From Terriglobia bacterium (GTDB lineage: Bacteria > Acidobacteriota > Vicinamibacteria > Vicinamibacterales > CAVVIG01), in contig JAIQFX010000013.1 of assembly GCA_020073005.1 (NCBI GenBank), positions 56,584 to 120,583 of the forward strand: DNA of 64,000 bases, written 5' to 3'. Under the pieces are notes generated by a model. It searched no databases and was not told the DNA's origin. It saw nothing but the letters and a program-made list of their open reading frames with translations. Numbering within the stretch: the first letter of the stretch is position 1; the number at the start of each line of letters is the position of its first letter. Shown here one piece after another: positions 49,960 through 60,690 of this stretch. A program made the translations under genes and the position numbers.

Positions 49960-50586
49960 ATGCGTCACATTACTAGACTGATCGGACTCGCGACCCTGAT
50001 CGTGGCCGCGGCTTCCTGTGGCACCGCGTCGCGCGACAGCCAGTCGCCCGTGTTCCTGGTCATCAACACGCTGCTGGCCGCGCAAGGGAACCATGCGCAG
50101 ACGTTCGTTGGCAGCCTGACGTCGGACGTTCTCACGCTGGTCACCACTCCGGCCCCGTGCTCGCCGGCGACGCCGTGTCCGACCGTGTTCAACGACGTCG
50201 GACAGGTGGTGCTCAGCGCCTCGTTGAAGAACATCGGGAGCGCGGCCTCGCCGAACTCGCCGACCAGCAACAACGGCGTCACGATTACCCGGTACCACGT
50301 GCAGTACCGCCGTGCGGATGGACGCAACACGCCGGGCGTGGACGTGCCGTTTGGGTTCGACGGGGCGGCGACGGGGACGATTCTGCCCGGCGCCGCGTTG
50401 GCGCTCAGCTTTGAGCTCGTCCGGGTCACGGCGAAGCAGGAAGCGCCTTTGGTGCAACTGGCCAGCAACGGCGTCTTCATCACCATGATCGCTGACGTGA
50501 CGTTCTACGGAAAAGATCAGGTCGGGAACGACGTCAGCGTGACCGGCAGCGTTCAGATTGACTTCGGCAATTTCGGGGACACGTAA
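49960..50586 (+). CDS. lipoprotein of unknown function in the pil operon
   Basis: The 208-residue product begins MRHITRLIGLATLIVAAASCG, a signal peptide with a lipobox (AASC). The mature region is beta-rich (TSDVLTLVTTPAPCSPATPC, then VSVTGSVQIDFGNFGDT) and contains a Cys pair. I recognise no family. It lies 20 bases after pilQ with a GGGAGGGA-type site, so an envelope role linked to pili is likely but unproven. Confidence 0.75.
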   Translation: MRHITRLIGLATLIVAAASCGTASRDSQSPVFLVINTLLAAQGNHAQTFVGSLTSDVLTLVTTPAPCSPATPCPTVFNDVGQVVLSASLKNIGSAASPNSPTSNNGVTITRYHVQYRRADGRNTPGVDVPFGFDGAATGTILPGAALALSFELVRVTAKQEAPLVQLASNGVFITMIADVTFYGKDQVGNDVSVTGSVQIDFGNFGDT

Positions 50587-50590
50587 ACCC

Positions 50591-52089
50591 ATGTCGACCT
50601 TTCTCCGCCGATCATCCGTCGCCGTGGCCGCGGCCCTGCTCGCGGGGGCGTGCACGGTCCATAAGTCCGAGACGCCCACGCTGACGGGACCGTCGGAATT
50701 CGGCCTCTCGGTCAACGTGTCGGCAATTCCCGACAGCATCAATCAGGACGGCGCGTCGCAGTCGGCGATCGTCGCCTCCGTGCACGACGCCTCCGGTCAA
50801 CCGAAGGCGGGCGTCTCGCTGCGCGCCGACATCGGCTCGGGCTACGGTCAGCTGTCCGCGAACACCATGGTCACGGGCGCCGACGGCAAGGCGAGCACGG
50901 TCTACACGGCGCCGGCGGCGGCGCCGGGAGCAGGGCCGACCAGCGTCTCGATTGTCGTCACGCCGATCGGCACGGACTATCAGGCCGCGGTTCCCCATGC
51001 GGTTTCCATTCGTCTCTCACCTCCGGGCGTGGTTGTGCCGGTCATCGGGGCGCCGCTCCCGAGGTTTGTCGTGACGCCGGCCGCGCCGAACGCGAACAGC
51101 CCCGCCACGCTCGACGGGACGTCGAGTTGCGGCAGCACGGACGCCGGTGGTGCGTGCACCCTGTCGAGCCTGGTCGTGAAGTGGGCCTGGGACTTCGGCG
51201 ACGGTACGACGGGGAGCGGTCCCGTCGTCACGCACGCGTTCCCGCTGCAGCAGACCTACAGCGTCACGCTGACCGTCACGAACGACAAGGGCGTGTCGAT
51301 GTTCAGGTCGCAGAGCGTCGTCGTCGGCCCAGGGCTTCTCCCGACGGCGAGCTTCACGTTCTCGCCTGCGGCCCCCGGTGTCGGCGACACGGTGTACTTC
51401 AACGCCGCCGCCTCCACGCCCGGCGCGGGGCACACGATCGCCTCCTATCAATGGTCGAGCGGTGACGGAAACGTGGGCACTGGCATGACGCCGACGTACA
51501 AGTTCCTGAAGCAGGGCAGCTTCACGGTCACGCTCGTCGTGGTCGACGAAGCCGGACAGAAGAGCCCGCCCGCGACGCAGGTCATTGCGGTCGGGGCAGG
51601 CACGCCCAAGCCGACGGCGGAGTTCACCTCACCGTCCAGGGGCAGACCATTACCGACTACGCCTGGAACTTCGGCGACGACACACCGATCGTCACGACCC
51701 ACGGCCGGATCACGACACACGTCTTCTCGAGGTCAGCGACCTTCGTGGTCAATCTCGTGGTGACCGACAGCGCGGGCCGGACGTCCGACTCGAAATCCCA
51801 TAACGTGATCGTCGGCACCGGGAACCCGCTCCCCGCGTTCTCGGTTCTGCCGGTTTCGCCGTCGATCGGCACGCTGGTGACGTTCGACGCCAGTTCCACG
51901 CAGGTCTTCGGGACCAACGTGACGATTCAGGCCTACTCGTGGGACTTCGGCGACAACACCACCGACACGAATGGGCCGGTCACGACACACACGTACGGCG
52001 GTCTCGCACGCTCCGTGACGGTCACGCTGACGGTGGTCGACAGCGTTGGCCGAAGGGGACAGGCCTCAGTGAGTGTCGTCCTGAAGTAA
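50591..52089 (+). pseudogene. PKD-domain lipoprotein interrupted by a deletion/frameshift
   Basis: The first frame starts at ATG 50591 with a lipobox (LLAGAC), a Big-like domain and PKD domains (WAWDFGDGTTGSGPVVTHAF; SYQWSSGDGNVGTGMTPTYKF, cited from 195 and 290). At about 51625, after PKPTAEF, the frame shifts: the next PKD continues in another frame as TITDYAWNFGDDTP and runs to the TAA at 52087-52089 through AYSWDFGDNTTD. The opening strands of that PKD unit (roughly 20-25 residues) are missing, so a real deletion or an assembly collapse removed DNA not divisible by three. Original function was probably extracellular binding. Confidence 0.78.
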
Positions 52090-52098
52090 GCCAGCTCG

Positions 52099-52851
52099 AT
52101 GGCCGACAACCAGCGGATCGAAGATCTTCGACGCCGGGTCCAGAAGGACCCGGCGTCGATTGCGTTTGCGCAGCTTGCGGAAGAGTACAGACGGGCCGCC
52201 CAGTATCAGGAAGCGGTCGACGTCTGCCACGCCGGCCTCCAGATCCATCCCGGATATCTGTCGGCGCGCGTCACGCTCGGCCGCGCCCTCATCGAACTCG
52301 GCCAACGCGACGAAGCCCAGCATGAGCTCGAGCTCGTGCTGGCGAGCGCCCCGGAGAACCTCGCGGCCCTGCGAGGGCTCGCCGAGATTCTTCATCACCG
52401 CGGCGAGCTGCCCGAGGCCCTGGCCCGTTACCGCGCGGCCCTCGCGCTCGCGCGCAACGATCCGGATCTCGAACAGACCGTCAACGATCTCGCCAAGCTC
52501 GTCGAACCGCCCGTGCCGACCGCGTCGTCGACCGGCCTGTCCTTCGAGCAGATGCAGGACGAGTTCCTGCGGAACGCGCCGCCGCCTCCACCTCGACGTC
52601 AACCGCCGCCCGCTCCGGCCGTTGCCGCGGCGCCCGTGGCTGCCGCGCCGGTTGCCGCGTCCGCGTCCGTCATTGCGCCCGAGCGCGTCGTTGCGCCCGC
52701 GCCCGTCGTCGCGCCCGCGCCCGCCGTCGTGCCGGTCACAGAGCCGGAGCCAGTGCCGGCGGAGCCCGATCGCCGTTCCCTAGCGGTCCTTGCGGCGCTC
52801 GAGCAATTCCTCGGCGCCATCCATGTCGCACGCTCCGAGCGCCGCGCTTAG
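52099..52851 (+). CDS. TPR protein with Pro/Ala-rich tail
   Basis: The 250-residue product has three to four TPR units (about 8-145), for example AAQYQEAVDVCHAGLQIHPG and GELPEALARYRAALALARND. A long Ala/Pro/Val tail (about 160-235) and a final short helix (LAVLAALEQFLGAIHVA) follow. No signal peptide is present. It ends 29 bases inside the next gene. Linkage to the pilus operon upstream suggests, but does not prove, a role there. Confidence 0.82.
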   Translation: MADNQRIEDLRRRVQKDPASIAFAQLAEEYRRAAQYQEAVDVCHAGLQIHPGYLSARVTLGRALIELGQRDEAQHELELVLASAPENLAALRGLAEILHHRGELPEALARYRAALALARNDPDLEQTVNDLAKLVEPPVPTASSTGLSFEQMQDEFLRNAPPPPPRRQPPPAPAVAAAPVAAAPVAASASVIAPERVVAPAPVVAPAPAVVPVTEPEPVPAEPDRRSLAVLAALEQFLGAIHVARSERRA

Positions 52852-53961
52852 CGCGCGGCATCGCGCCGTCCGGCGGGCGATGGCGGCCCGCTCGCTCGAC
52901 GCGCTCGTCGTGACGTCGCTGCCGAACGTGCTGTACCTGACGAACTTCACCGGCAGCGCCGCCATCGTGGTGGTCACGGCCGCGCGCGTGTACGTCCTGA
53001 CGGACTTCAGGTACCTGACGGCGCTGGCGGAAGCGAGCCGCACGGCGCGCGCGTGTCCGGACCTGGAAGTGATCAAGGTTGCGGGCTCGTACGATGGCGC
53101 GCTGGCGGATCTCCTCGCGTCGCAGGCGTTCGGCCGGGCCGGTTTCGAAGCCGCGGATCTGACCGTCGCGCGGCACGCGTGGCTGGTCGAGCAGCTGGTG
53201 CGGCGCGGAGTCACGACCGAATTCGTGGCCACGGAGGGCATCGTCGAATCACTCCGGGTCCGCAAGGACGATCACGAGATCGCGACGTTGCGAGAGGCGG
53301 CCCGCCGGCTGTCCGACGTGGCGAAGCGCGTCATCGAGGACGCCCGGCCGGGCCTGAGCGAGGCGGAGTTCGCGTTCGCCGTGGATACCCGTATCCATCA
53401 GGCCGGCTTCAGCCGGACGGCGTTTGATACGATTGTGGCCAGCGGTCCGAACAGCGCCCTCCCACACGCGAGGCCAGGCGAGCGAATATTGAGCGAAGGT
53501 GACCTGGTCGTGCTGGACTTCGGCGGCGTCTACCGCTCATACTGCGTCGACCTCACCCGGACCGTGTCGCTCGGACCAGCGAGCGCCCGGGTGCGTGAAG
53601 TCTACGAAGCCGTCCGCCGGGCGCACGGGCGGGCGATTGCCGCGGTGGCGCCGGGGCGGTCCCGCTTCGACATCGACGCGGCGGCGCGCCAGTCGTTGAT
53701 CGACTCAGGCCTGGGCGAGGCCTTTGGGCACGGCACGGGACACGGCCTGGGGATCGAAGTGCATGAGAATCCCAGAATCGCGCAGCGCCGGCCGGACGTG
53801 GACCCCCGCGAGGACGCGGTCGCGGCCGGGATGGTGTTCACGATTGAGCCCGGCGCGTACCTGCCCGGGTGGGGCGGTGTGCGAATCGAAGACGATGTGC
53901 TCGTCACCGAGGACGGCGTTGAAGTGCTGACCGATGTCAGCACGGATCTGATCGAAATCTG

Positions 53962-53962
<1 letters not shown>
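52823..53962 (+). CDS. M24-family aminopeptidase (Xaa-Pro type)
   Basis: The 379-residue product has a creatinase-like N-terminal domain (DALVVTSLPNVLYLTNFTGS) and an M24 catalytic domain. Metal ligands appear in LVVLDFGGVYRSYCVDLTRT (the two Asp), FGHGTGHGLGIEVHENP (His), FTIEPGAYLPG (Glu) and GVRIEDDVLV (Glu). It cleaves N-terminal residues before Pro by family. ATG at 52823 overlaps the TPR gene. The stop overlaps accB (TGATG), a common pepQ/efp-accB-accC neighbourhood, although efp is absent here. Confidence 0.9.
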
Positions 53963-54456
<494 letters not shown>

Positions 54457-55830
54457 ATGTTCAAGAAAATCCTGATCGCCAACCGCGGGGAGGTGGCCTT
54501 GCGGGTCATCTTCGCCTGCCGCGAGCTCGGCATCAAGACCGTCGCCGTCTATTCCGAGGCCGACGAGAACTCGCTCCACGTCCGGTTCGCCGACGAGGAC
54601 GTCTGCATCGGCCCGCCGCGCAGCGCCGACAGCTATCTCAACGTGCCCGCCGTCATCAGCGCCGCCGAGATTACCGGCGCGGACGCCATTCATCCCGGGT
54701 ACGGATTTCTCTCCGAGAGCGCGTACCTCGCCGAAGTCTGTGAAGCCTGCCACATCCGGTTCATCGGTCCCGATCCGCAGGTCATCCGGCTGATGGGCGA
54801 CAAGGCCCGCGCGCGGCGCGTGATGCGCAAAGCCGGCGTTCCGATTCTGCCGGGCAGCGACGGCCCGATCGACAACGAGGATCGCGCGCTCAAGCTCGCG
54901 AAGGACATCGGCTATCCGGTGATCGTGAAGGCGACGGCGGGCGGCGGCGGGCGAGGCATGCGCGTCGTGCGGGCGCCGGCGGAACTGTCCCACGCCGTCA
55001 AGACGGCGCAGCGCGAAGCCGAAGCGGCGTTCGGCGTCGCCGACGTGTACATCGAGAAGTACGTCGAGTCGCCGCGGCACATCGAGTTCCAGGTGCTCGG
55101 CGATCACCACGGCAACGTCGTCCACCTCGGCGAACGCGAGTGCTCGATTCAGCGACGGCACCAGAAGCTCGTCGAGGAATCGCCGTCGGTCGCGCTGAGC
55201 GAAAAAGTCCGCCGGAAGATGGGCGGCATCGTGATCGATGCGGCGAAGGCCGTGCAGTACACCAATGCCGGCACGTTCGAGTTCCTCATGGACGCCGACG
55301 GCCGCTTCTATTTCATGGAAGCGAACACGCGGCTCCAGGTCGAGCATCCGGTCACGGAGATGGTCACCGGCGTCGACATCGTGAAGGAGCAGATCCGGAT
55401 TGCGGCGGGCGAGCGGCTCTCGTTCAAGCAGAGCGAGGTCACCTTCACCGGACATTCGATCGAGTGCCGCATCAACGCCGAGGATCCCGACACCTTCGTG
55501 CCGTCGCCCGGCGTGATTCACGTCTTCAGCGTGCCCGGCGGACCGGGCGTCCGCGTCGAGACGATGGCGCATTCCGACTGCACGATCTCGCCGTACTACG
55601 ATTCGCTCATCGCGAAGATCATCGTGCACGGACGCGACCGGCCGGAAGCGATCGCCCGCATGCGGCGGACGCTCGAAATGACGGTCGTCGAGGGCATCAA
55701 GACCTCGATCCCGATGCACCTGCGCATCCTCAACGATCCGGACTTCGTCGCCGGGAAGCTCAGCACGTCGTTCATGGAGCGCTTCCTCAAACGGAGAGAG
55801 GCGAGCGGCCGTCTCGCCGAAGCGGTCTGA
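54457..55830 (+). CDS. accC: biotin carboxylase subunit of acetyl-CoA carboxylase
   Basis: AccC carboxylates biotin on AccB using ATP. The 457-residue ATP-grasp enzyme has [63 protein letters not shown] and [18 protein letters not shown]. Length and motifs are normal. It is immediately downstream of accB. Its stop overlaps the next gene, which uses an unusual start. Confidence 0.97.
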   Translation: MFKKILIANRGEVALRVIFACRELGIKTVAVYSEADENSLHVRFADEDVCIGPPRSADSYLNVPAVISAAEITGADAIHPGYGFLSESAYLAEVCEACHIRFIGPDPQVIRLMGDKARARRVMRKAGVPILPGSDGPIDNEDRALKLAKDIGYPVIVKATAGGGGRGMRVVRAPAELSHAVKTAQREAEAAFGVADVYIEKYVESPRHIEFQVLGDHHGNVVHLGERECSIQRRHQKLVEESPSVALSEKVRRKMGGIVIDAAKAVQYTNAGTFEFLMDADGRFYFMEANTRLQVEHPVTEMVTGVDIVKEQIRIAAGERLSFKQSEVTFTGHSIECRINAEDPDTFVPSPGVIHVFSVPGGPGVRVETMAHSDCTISPYYDSLIAKIIVHGRDRPEAIARMRRTLEMTVVEGIKTSIPMHLRILNDPDFVAGKLSTSFMERFLKRREASGRLAEAV

Positions 55831-56462
55831 TCCTTCCCCGACTGAACGCGATTCTCGACGCCGACCTGGCGAGCCGTGCCGGCTGGACGATTGCGGATCT
55901 GGCGGCGGCCTTTCTGAATGGCGGCGCGCGCTTTCTCCAACTGCGCGCGAAGACGATGTCCGGCGCGGAGCTGCTCGACGTGGCGAGCGCGATCGCCGCG
56001 CTGGCGCGCGCGGCCGGCGCGACGTTCATCGTGAACGATCGCGCTGACATCGCGGCGCTCGCCGGCGCCGACGGCGTTCACGTCGGTCAGGACGATCTTT
56101 CGCCGCGACACGTGAGACGCGTCGTGGGAGACACCGCGATCGTCGGCCTGTCCACGCACACGCTCGAGCACGTGGACCTCGCGCTCGACGAGCCCATCAG
56201 CTACTTTGCGATTGGTCCCGTCTTCGGCACGGCGACCAAGGCGACCGGGTACGATCCGATTGGTCTGGATCGCGTCGCGGAGGCGGCGCGCCGGGGCCGC
56301 GCGCGCGGGCTGCCGCTGGTCGCGATCGGCGGCATCACGCTCGATCGGGCGCCGGCGGTGATCGAGGCAGGCGCGGCGTCGGTCGCCGTCATCAGCGACC
56401 TGCTCGACGGCGGCGAACCCGAGGCGCGCGTTCGAGCATATACGGAGCGCCTCTCGCGCTAG
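55827..56462 (+). CDS. thiE: thiamine phosphate synthase (probable CTG start)
   Basis: ThiE couples HMP-PP and HET-P to thiamine phosphate. The frame encodes [20 protein letters not shown] then [33 protein letters not shown] with [27 protein letters not shown] and [10 protein letters not shown], complete ThiE signatures. No ATG, GTG or TTG lies before LPRL; CTG at 55827, overlapping the accC stop as CTGA, is the best start. It is more ThiE-like than the paralogue at 16249. Confidence 0.85.
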   Translation: MILPRLNAILDADLASRAGWTIADLAAAFLNGGARFLQLRAKTMSGAELLDVASAIAALARAAGATFIVNDRADIAALAGADGVHVGQDDLSPRHVRRVVGDTAIVGLSTHTLEHVDLALDEPISYFAIGPVFGTATKATGYDPIGLDRVAEAARRGRARGLPLVAIGGITLDRAPAVIEAGAASVAVISDLLDGGEPEARVRAYTERLSR

Positions 56463-56475
56463 GCGGGCTGCCGCG

Positions 56476-56481
56476 TATAAT
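56476..56481 (+). promoter_or_regulatory. possible -10 box of the permease gene
   Basis: A perfect TATAAT sits 84 bases before the permease ATG in the 102-base gap after thiE. I see no matching -35 hexamer at 16-18 bases upstream, so confidence is limited. Confidence 0.4.
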
Positions 56482-56564
56482 CCCCGTGTCTTCCTGACGC
56501 GCCCGGCCACGCCATCGCGGGCCGGGCCGCGGGATCGAAGTTCACTCGACGGACTGAGAGGGAC

Positions 56565-58049
56565 ATGGTGGCTGGCGCACTGTTTCGAACCAAGTCAATC
56601 GACGGCCTGATGCAGGAAGTGTCGGGCAGCGGTGAATTGACGCTGAAGCGAACGCTGGGCCCGGCGTCCCTGGTGGCCCTCGGCATCGGGGCGATCATCG
56701 GGGCGGGCCTGTTCGTGCGGACGGCGGCAGCGATCGCCGAGCGCGCCGGCCCGTCGGTGACCCTCGCGTTCCTCGTGGCGGGCCTCGGCTGCGCGTTCGC
56801 CGGTCTCTGCTACGCCGAATTCGCCTCGATGATTCCGATCGCGGGGAGCGCCTACACCTACTCCTACGCGACGATGGGCGAGCTGGTCGCCTGGATCATC
56901 GGCTGGGACTTGTGTCTCGAGTACGCCGTGGGCGCCGCCACGGTCGCGATCGCCTGGAGCGAGTACTTCAACAAGATCCTCGAGTACTTCGGCATGCACG
57001 TGCCCTACGAATGGTGCCATTCGCCGCTCGAGGCGATGGAAGGGACCGGCGTGCACGGCATCATGAACATCCCCGCCGTGGTGATTCTCCTGATCCTCTC
57101 CGCGCTGCTGATCCGCGGGATGCAGGAGTCCGCCTTCGTGAACACGATCATCGTGATCACGAAGGTCGCCATCGTGTTGATGGTGATCACAATCGGCTGG
57201 GGCTTCATGAACCCGGCGAATCACACGCCGTACATTCCCACTCCCACCACCTACACGACCGCCCAGGGCATCACGCACCCCTACGGCGGTGTGATGGGGA
57301 TTCTGGGCGCGGCCGGCGTCGTGTTCTTTGCCTTCATCGGATTCGACGCGGTGTCGACCGCGGCGCAGGAGGCGAAGAACCCCAAGCGCGACATGCCGAT
57401 CGGCATTCTCGGGTCGCTCGTGGTCTGCACGATTCTGTACGTCCTGTTCTCGCACGTGCTGAGCGGCGTGGCCACGGTCGAAGACTTCCGGACCGCGGGC
57501 AAGGAAGCGTCGGTCGCCTTCGCGATCACGAAGTACATGACCGGCTACGGATGGATGGCCAACTTCGTGACGGTCGCGATCCTCGCGGGATTCTCCTCGG
57601 TCATCCTCGTCATGCTCATGGGCCAGTCGCGCGTGTTCTACTCGATGAGCCACGACGGCCTGGTGCCGAAGATCTTTTCGGACGTGCACCCGAGGTACCA
57701 GACGCCGTGGAAGTCCAATATGCTGTTCTTCGTGTTCACCGCCGCGTTCGCCGGGTTCCTTCCGGAGAACATCGTCGGTGAGATGACCAGCATCGGCACG
57801 CTGTTCGCCTTCATGCTCGTCTGCGCGGGCGTCTGGATCATGCGCGTGCGCCGGCCTGAGCTCGTTCGAGGTTTCACGGTGCCCGCGCTGCCGGTCGTCG
57901 CGGTCCTCGGCATCGTCGTGTGCGGCGCGATGATCTACGGGCTGGGCTGGACCAACTGGCTCCGGCTCGGCGTGTGGCTGGTGATCGGATTGGTGTTCTA
58001 CTTCTCGTACGGGATCAAGCACAGCCGGATCGGTGCCGCTGGCCGGTAG
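56565..58049 (+). CDS. APC-superfamily amino acid permease (CAT-like)
   Basis: The 494-residue protein has about 12 hydrophobic segments and the APC signatures LVALGIGAIIGAGLFVRTA (TM1), EFASMIPIAGSAYTYSYATM with core PIAGSAYTY, and FFAFIGFDAVSTAAQEAKNP (core GFDAVSTAAQE). It resembles cationic amino-acid transporters (YfnA/CAT type); the substrate is not certain. ATG at 56565 follows a GAGAGGG site. The channel gene begins 17 bases before its end. Confidence 0.9.
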   Translation: MVAGALFRTKSIDGLMQEVSGSGELTLKRTLGPASLVALGIGAIIGAGLFVRTAAAIAERAGPSVTLAFLVAGLGCAFAGLCYAEFASMIPIAGSAYTYSYATMGELVAWIIGWDLCLEYAVGAATVAIAWSEYFNKILEYFGMHVPYEWCHSPLEAMEGTGVHGIMNIPAVVILLILSALLIRGMQESAFVNTIIVITKVAIVLMVITIGWGFMNPANHTPYIPTPTTYTTAQGITHPYGGVMGILGAAGVVFFAFIGFDAVSTAAQEAKNPKRDMPIGILGSLVVCTILYVLFSHVLSGVATVEDFRTAGKEASVAFAITKYMTGYGWMANFVTVAILAGFSSVILVMLMGQSRVFYSMSHDGLVPKIFSDVHPRYQTPWKSNMLFFVFTAAFAGFLPENIVGEMTSIGTLFAFMLVCAGVWIMRVRRPELVRGFTVPALPVVAVLGIVVCGAMIYGLGWTNWLRLGVWLVIGLVFYFSYGIKHSRIGAAGR

Positions 58050-59097
58050 GCGTGCCGATGTCGCTTCTGTGAAAGACGCACAGCGGGGCGACCGCCTGTT
58101 CCGGGCCCAGGGCCCGGGCCTGGCGGTCGCCCTTCTTGTTTTGATCGTGGCCGGCGGCACCGCCGGCTACATGCTGATCGAACGGTGGAGCGCGTGGGAC
58201 GCGTTCTACATGACGATCATCACGATCACGACGGTCGGCTACCGGGAAGTCCACGACCTCTCGTTCACCGGCCAGCTGTTCACCGTCGTCCTGCTCATCG
58301 GCGGCGTCGGCGCGGCCCTCTACACGTTCACCCTGCTCGCCACGGTCGTCGTCGAAGGCGGGCTACCCGGGCGCCTCCAGCGGCGCCGCCATCAACGTAT
58401 GCTCGAATCCATCAAGGATCATTTCATCATCTGCGGTTACGGCCGGATCGGCCGGATCGTGGCGCAGCAGTTCCGGCGGCAGAACGTGCCGTTCCTCGTC
58501 ATCGAGCGCGATCCGGATCGCGTGCACACGGCGATGGACGAAGGCGCGCTGGCGGTCGAGGCGGACGCCAGCCGCGAGGACGTGCTGAAGCGCGTCGGGA
58601 TCGAGCGCGCGCGCGGCCTGATCGCCGCCGTGGGCACCGACGCGGAGAACGTGTACGCGGTGCTGAGCGCGCGCGTGATGCGGCCCGAACTGTTCATCGT
58701 CGGCCGCGCGGAGACGGAGGACGCGACGATCAAGCTCAAGCGCGCGGGCGCGGACCGCGTCATCTCGCCGTATCAGATCGGCGGCATGCAGATCGCCCAG
58801 ACGGCGCTGCGGCCGGCCGTCGTCGATTTCGTCGAACTGGCGACGAGCTCCGACAACCTCGAGCTCGCGATGGAGGAAATCGCGATCGCCCCGCGCTCCG
58901 CGCTCGCCGACCGGTCGATCCTGGACGCGAATCTGCGGCAGCGCTACGGCGTGATCGTCGTCGGGATTCAGCGGCAGGCGGGGCGGATGGAGTTCAACCC
59001 GGAGCCGGAGACGGCGATTCACGCCGGCGACAAGCTCGTCGTCCTGGGGCGGCCCGACTCGCTCCGCGGTCTCGAGGCGGAGGCCGCGCGCTCATGA
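58033..59097 (+). CDS. potassium channel protein with RCK domains
   Basis: The 354-residue product has a two-TM ion channel (about 28-108) with pore helix and filter TITTVGYREVHDL, then a TrkA-N/RCK domain (FIICGYGRIGRIVAQQF, about 131-250) and a TrkA-C domain (about 265-350). This is the MthK-type gated K+ channel architecture. In the filter the residue after GY is Arg71 instead of Gly. GTG at 58033 overlaps the permease gene; GTG at 58069 is an alternative. It overlaps folD by 4 bases. Confidence 0.88.
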   Translation: MPLAGRRADVASVKDAQRGDRLFRAQGPGLAVALLVLIVAGGTAGYMLIERWSAWDAFYMTIITITTVGYREVHDLSFTGQLFTVVLLIGGVGAALYTFTLLATVVVEGGLPGRLQRRRHQRMLESIKDHFIICGYGRIGRIVAQQFRRQNVPFLVIERDPDRVHTAMDEGALAVEADASREDVLKRVGIERARGLIAAVGTDAENVYAVLSARVMRPELFIVGRAETEDATIKLKRAGADRVISPYQIGGMQIAQTALRPAVVDFVELATSSDNLELAMEEIAIAPRSALADRSILDANLRQRYGVIVVGIQRQAGRMEFNPEPETAIHAGDKLVVLGRPDSLRGLEAEAARS

Positions 59098-60059
59098 CGG
59101 CACGGGTGCTGGATGGCGCGGCCGTCGCGGCCGCGATTCGTAGCGAAGCGGCGCCCGCGGTCGCGGCGTTCACCGCGCGCGCCGGCCGTCCGCCCGGCCT
59201 CGGCATCGTGCTGGTCGGCGACGATCCCGCGTCAGAGATCTATGTGCGCGGCAAGCTCAAGTCAGCGGCCGAAGTCGGTCTTCGCGCCGATCTCGATCGG
59301 CTCCCCGCGACCGCATCGCTGAGTGAGGTCCTCGCGGTCGTGGAGCGGCTGAACCGCAGCGACGTGCACGACGGCATCCTCGTTCAGTCGCCGCTGCCGT
59401 CGGCGCTGGGCGCGGACGCGGAGCAGCGCGTGTTCGATGCCATGAATCCGGCCAAGGACGTCGACTGTTTCCATCCGGCGAACGTCGGACGGCTGGTCCA
59501 GAATCGCGCCGTGCTCGCGCCGTGCACGCCGGCCGGCGTCGTCGAGCTCCTCGAGCGCTCGAACGTCACCATTGCCGGCGCGCGCGCGGTCGTCATCGGG
59601 CGGAGCGACATCGTCGGGAAACCAATGGCGTTGTTGCTGCTGCATCGCAACGCGACGGTGACGATCTGCCACTCGCGCACGGTGAATCTTCCGCAGGTCG
59701 CGGCCGAGGCCGACATCCTCGTGGCCGCGCTCGGCCGGCCGGCGTTCGTGACGCGCGCGTTCATCAAGCCGGGCGCCGCCGTCGTCGACATCGGGACGAC
59801 GCAGGTCCGCGATCGCGCGCTGGTCGAGCGGCTGTTCGCGCCGGGATCGAAGCGTCATGAGGCGTTTCTTCGACGCGGATCGCTCGTGATAGGTGACGTG
59901 CATCCGGAAGTCGCCGAGGTCGCGGGCGCGCTGTCGCCCGTGCCGGGCGGGGTCGGGCCGCTGACGATCGCGATGCTGCTGAAGAACACAGTGCGTGCCG
60001 CCGAGGCCAGGGCAGGATGGGCAGGAGAGGCGGGAGGGGCGGGAGGGGAAAGACTGTAG
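59094..60059 (+). CDS. folD: methylenetetrahydrofolate dehydrogenase/cyclohydrolase FolD
   Basis: FolD interconverts methylene-THF and formyl-THF with NADP+. The 321-residue protein has VGDDPASEIYVRGKLKSAAE (with Tyr and Lys active-site region), GILVQSPLP, PAKDVDCFHPANVG, VIGRSDIVGKPMALLLL and GDVHPEVAEVAGALSPVPGGVGP (core SPVPGGVGP). An extra segment at about 245-262 (FAPGSKRHEAFLRRG) is unusual. The C-terminal AGWAGEAGGAGGERL is encoded by a nonamer repeat, and the stop lies in a REP-like element. Confidence 0.94.
   Translation: MTARVLDGAAVAAAIRSEAAPAVAAFTARAGRPPGLGIVLVGDDPASEIYVRGKLKSAAEVGLRADLDRLPATASLSEVLAVVERLNRSDVHDGILVQSPLPSALGADAEQRVFDAMNPAKDVDCFHPANVGRLVQNRAVLAPCTPAGVVELLERSNVTIAGARAVVIGRSDIVGKPMALLLLHRNATVTICHSRTVNLPQVAAEADILVAALGRPAFVTRAFIKPGAAVVDIGTTQVRDRALVERLFAPGSKRHEAFLRRGSLVIGDVHPEVAEVAGALSPVPGGVGPLTIAMLLKNTVRAAEARAGWAGEAGGAGGERL
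60010..60054 (+). repeat. nonamer repeat encoding the FolD C-terminus
   Basis: Five 9-base units (GGGCAGGAT, GGGCAGGAG, AGGCGGGAG, GGGCGGGAG, GGGAAAGAC) lie in the last codons of folD. They are followed directly by a REP-like element. Confidence 0.65.
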
Positions 60060-60082
60060 CGCGAGCCTTTCAGGCGAGCGTC
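60055..60082 (+). repeat. REP-like palindrome at the folD-coaE junction
   Basis: This 28-base copy is identical to that at 29952, beginning TGTAGCGCGAGCCTTTCAGG. The TAG of its GTAG serves as the folD stop. It ends 5 bases before the coaE ATG, so the hairpin overlaps the coaE ribosome-binding region. Confidence 0.75.
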
Positions 60083-60087
60083 CGACC

Positions 60088-60690
60088 ATGCTGAAAGTTG
60101 CGCTCACTGGCGGCATCGCGACGGGCAAGAGCCACGTGCTCGATCTGCTCCGCCAGCGCGGCGTGCCGTGCCTCGACGCCGACAGCCTGGCCCACGGCGT
60201 GATGGCGCCGGGGACGGAGGCGACCGCGGCGATCGCCGCGCGGTTCGGATCCGAGATGCTGGCGGCGGACGGCAGCGTCGATCGCGCCAAACTCGGGCGC
60301 GTCGTCTTCGCCGACACGGCCGCGCGGCGGGATCTCGAGGCCATCGTGCACCCGGCCGTGTTTCGCGCGATCGCCGCTGGACTCCGCGCCTTCGAGCTGA
60401 TCAGCCAGCCGCCGCTCGCGATCGTCGACGTGCCGCTGCTGTTTGAAACGGGAGCGGAGCAGACATTCGATCGCGTCATCGTGACCAGCTGTCCGCCCGA
60501 GATGCAGGTCGCGCGGCTCATCGACCGGGGAATGAGCGAGTCCGACGCCCGGGCGCGATTGTCGGCGCAGTGGCCGACGGAAGAGAAGGCGGCGAAGGCG
60601 GATTACGTCGTGCGGACCGACGGAAGCTTCGCGGACACGGAACGTCAGGTTGAGGAGATTCTCCAGCGCCTCACGTCTTCAAGCCTGTAG
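60088..60690 (+). CDS. coaE: dephospho-CoA kinase
   Basis: CoaE carries out the last step of CoA synthesis. The 200-residue P-loop kinase has LKVALTGGIATGKSHVLDLL, DADSLAHGVM, HPAVFRAI and IVDVPLLFETGAEQTFDRVI (core DVPLLFE). ATG at 60088 fits. The REP-like hairpin just upstream leaves a poor Shine-Dalgarno. It converges with lapB across a heptamer repeat. Confidence 0.94.
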   Translation: MLKVALTGGIATGKSHVLDLLRQRGVPCLDADSLAHGVMAPGTEATAAIAARFGSEMLAADGSVDRAKLGRVVFADTAARRDLEAIVHPAVFRAIAAGLRAFELISQPPLAIVDVPLLFETGAEQTFDRVIVTSCPPEMQVARLIDRGMSESDARARLSAQWPTEEKAAKADYVVRTDGSFADTERQVEEILQRLTSSSL

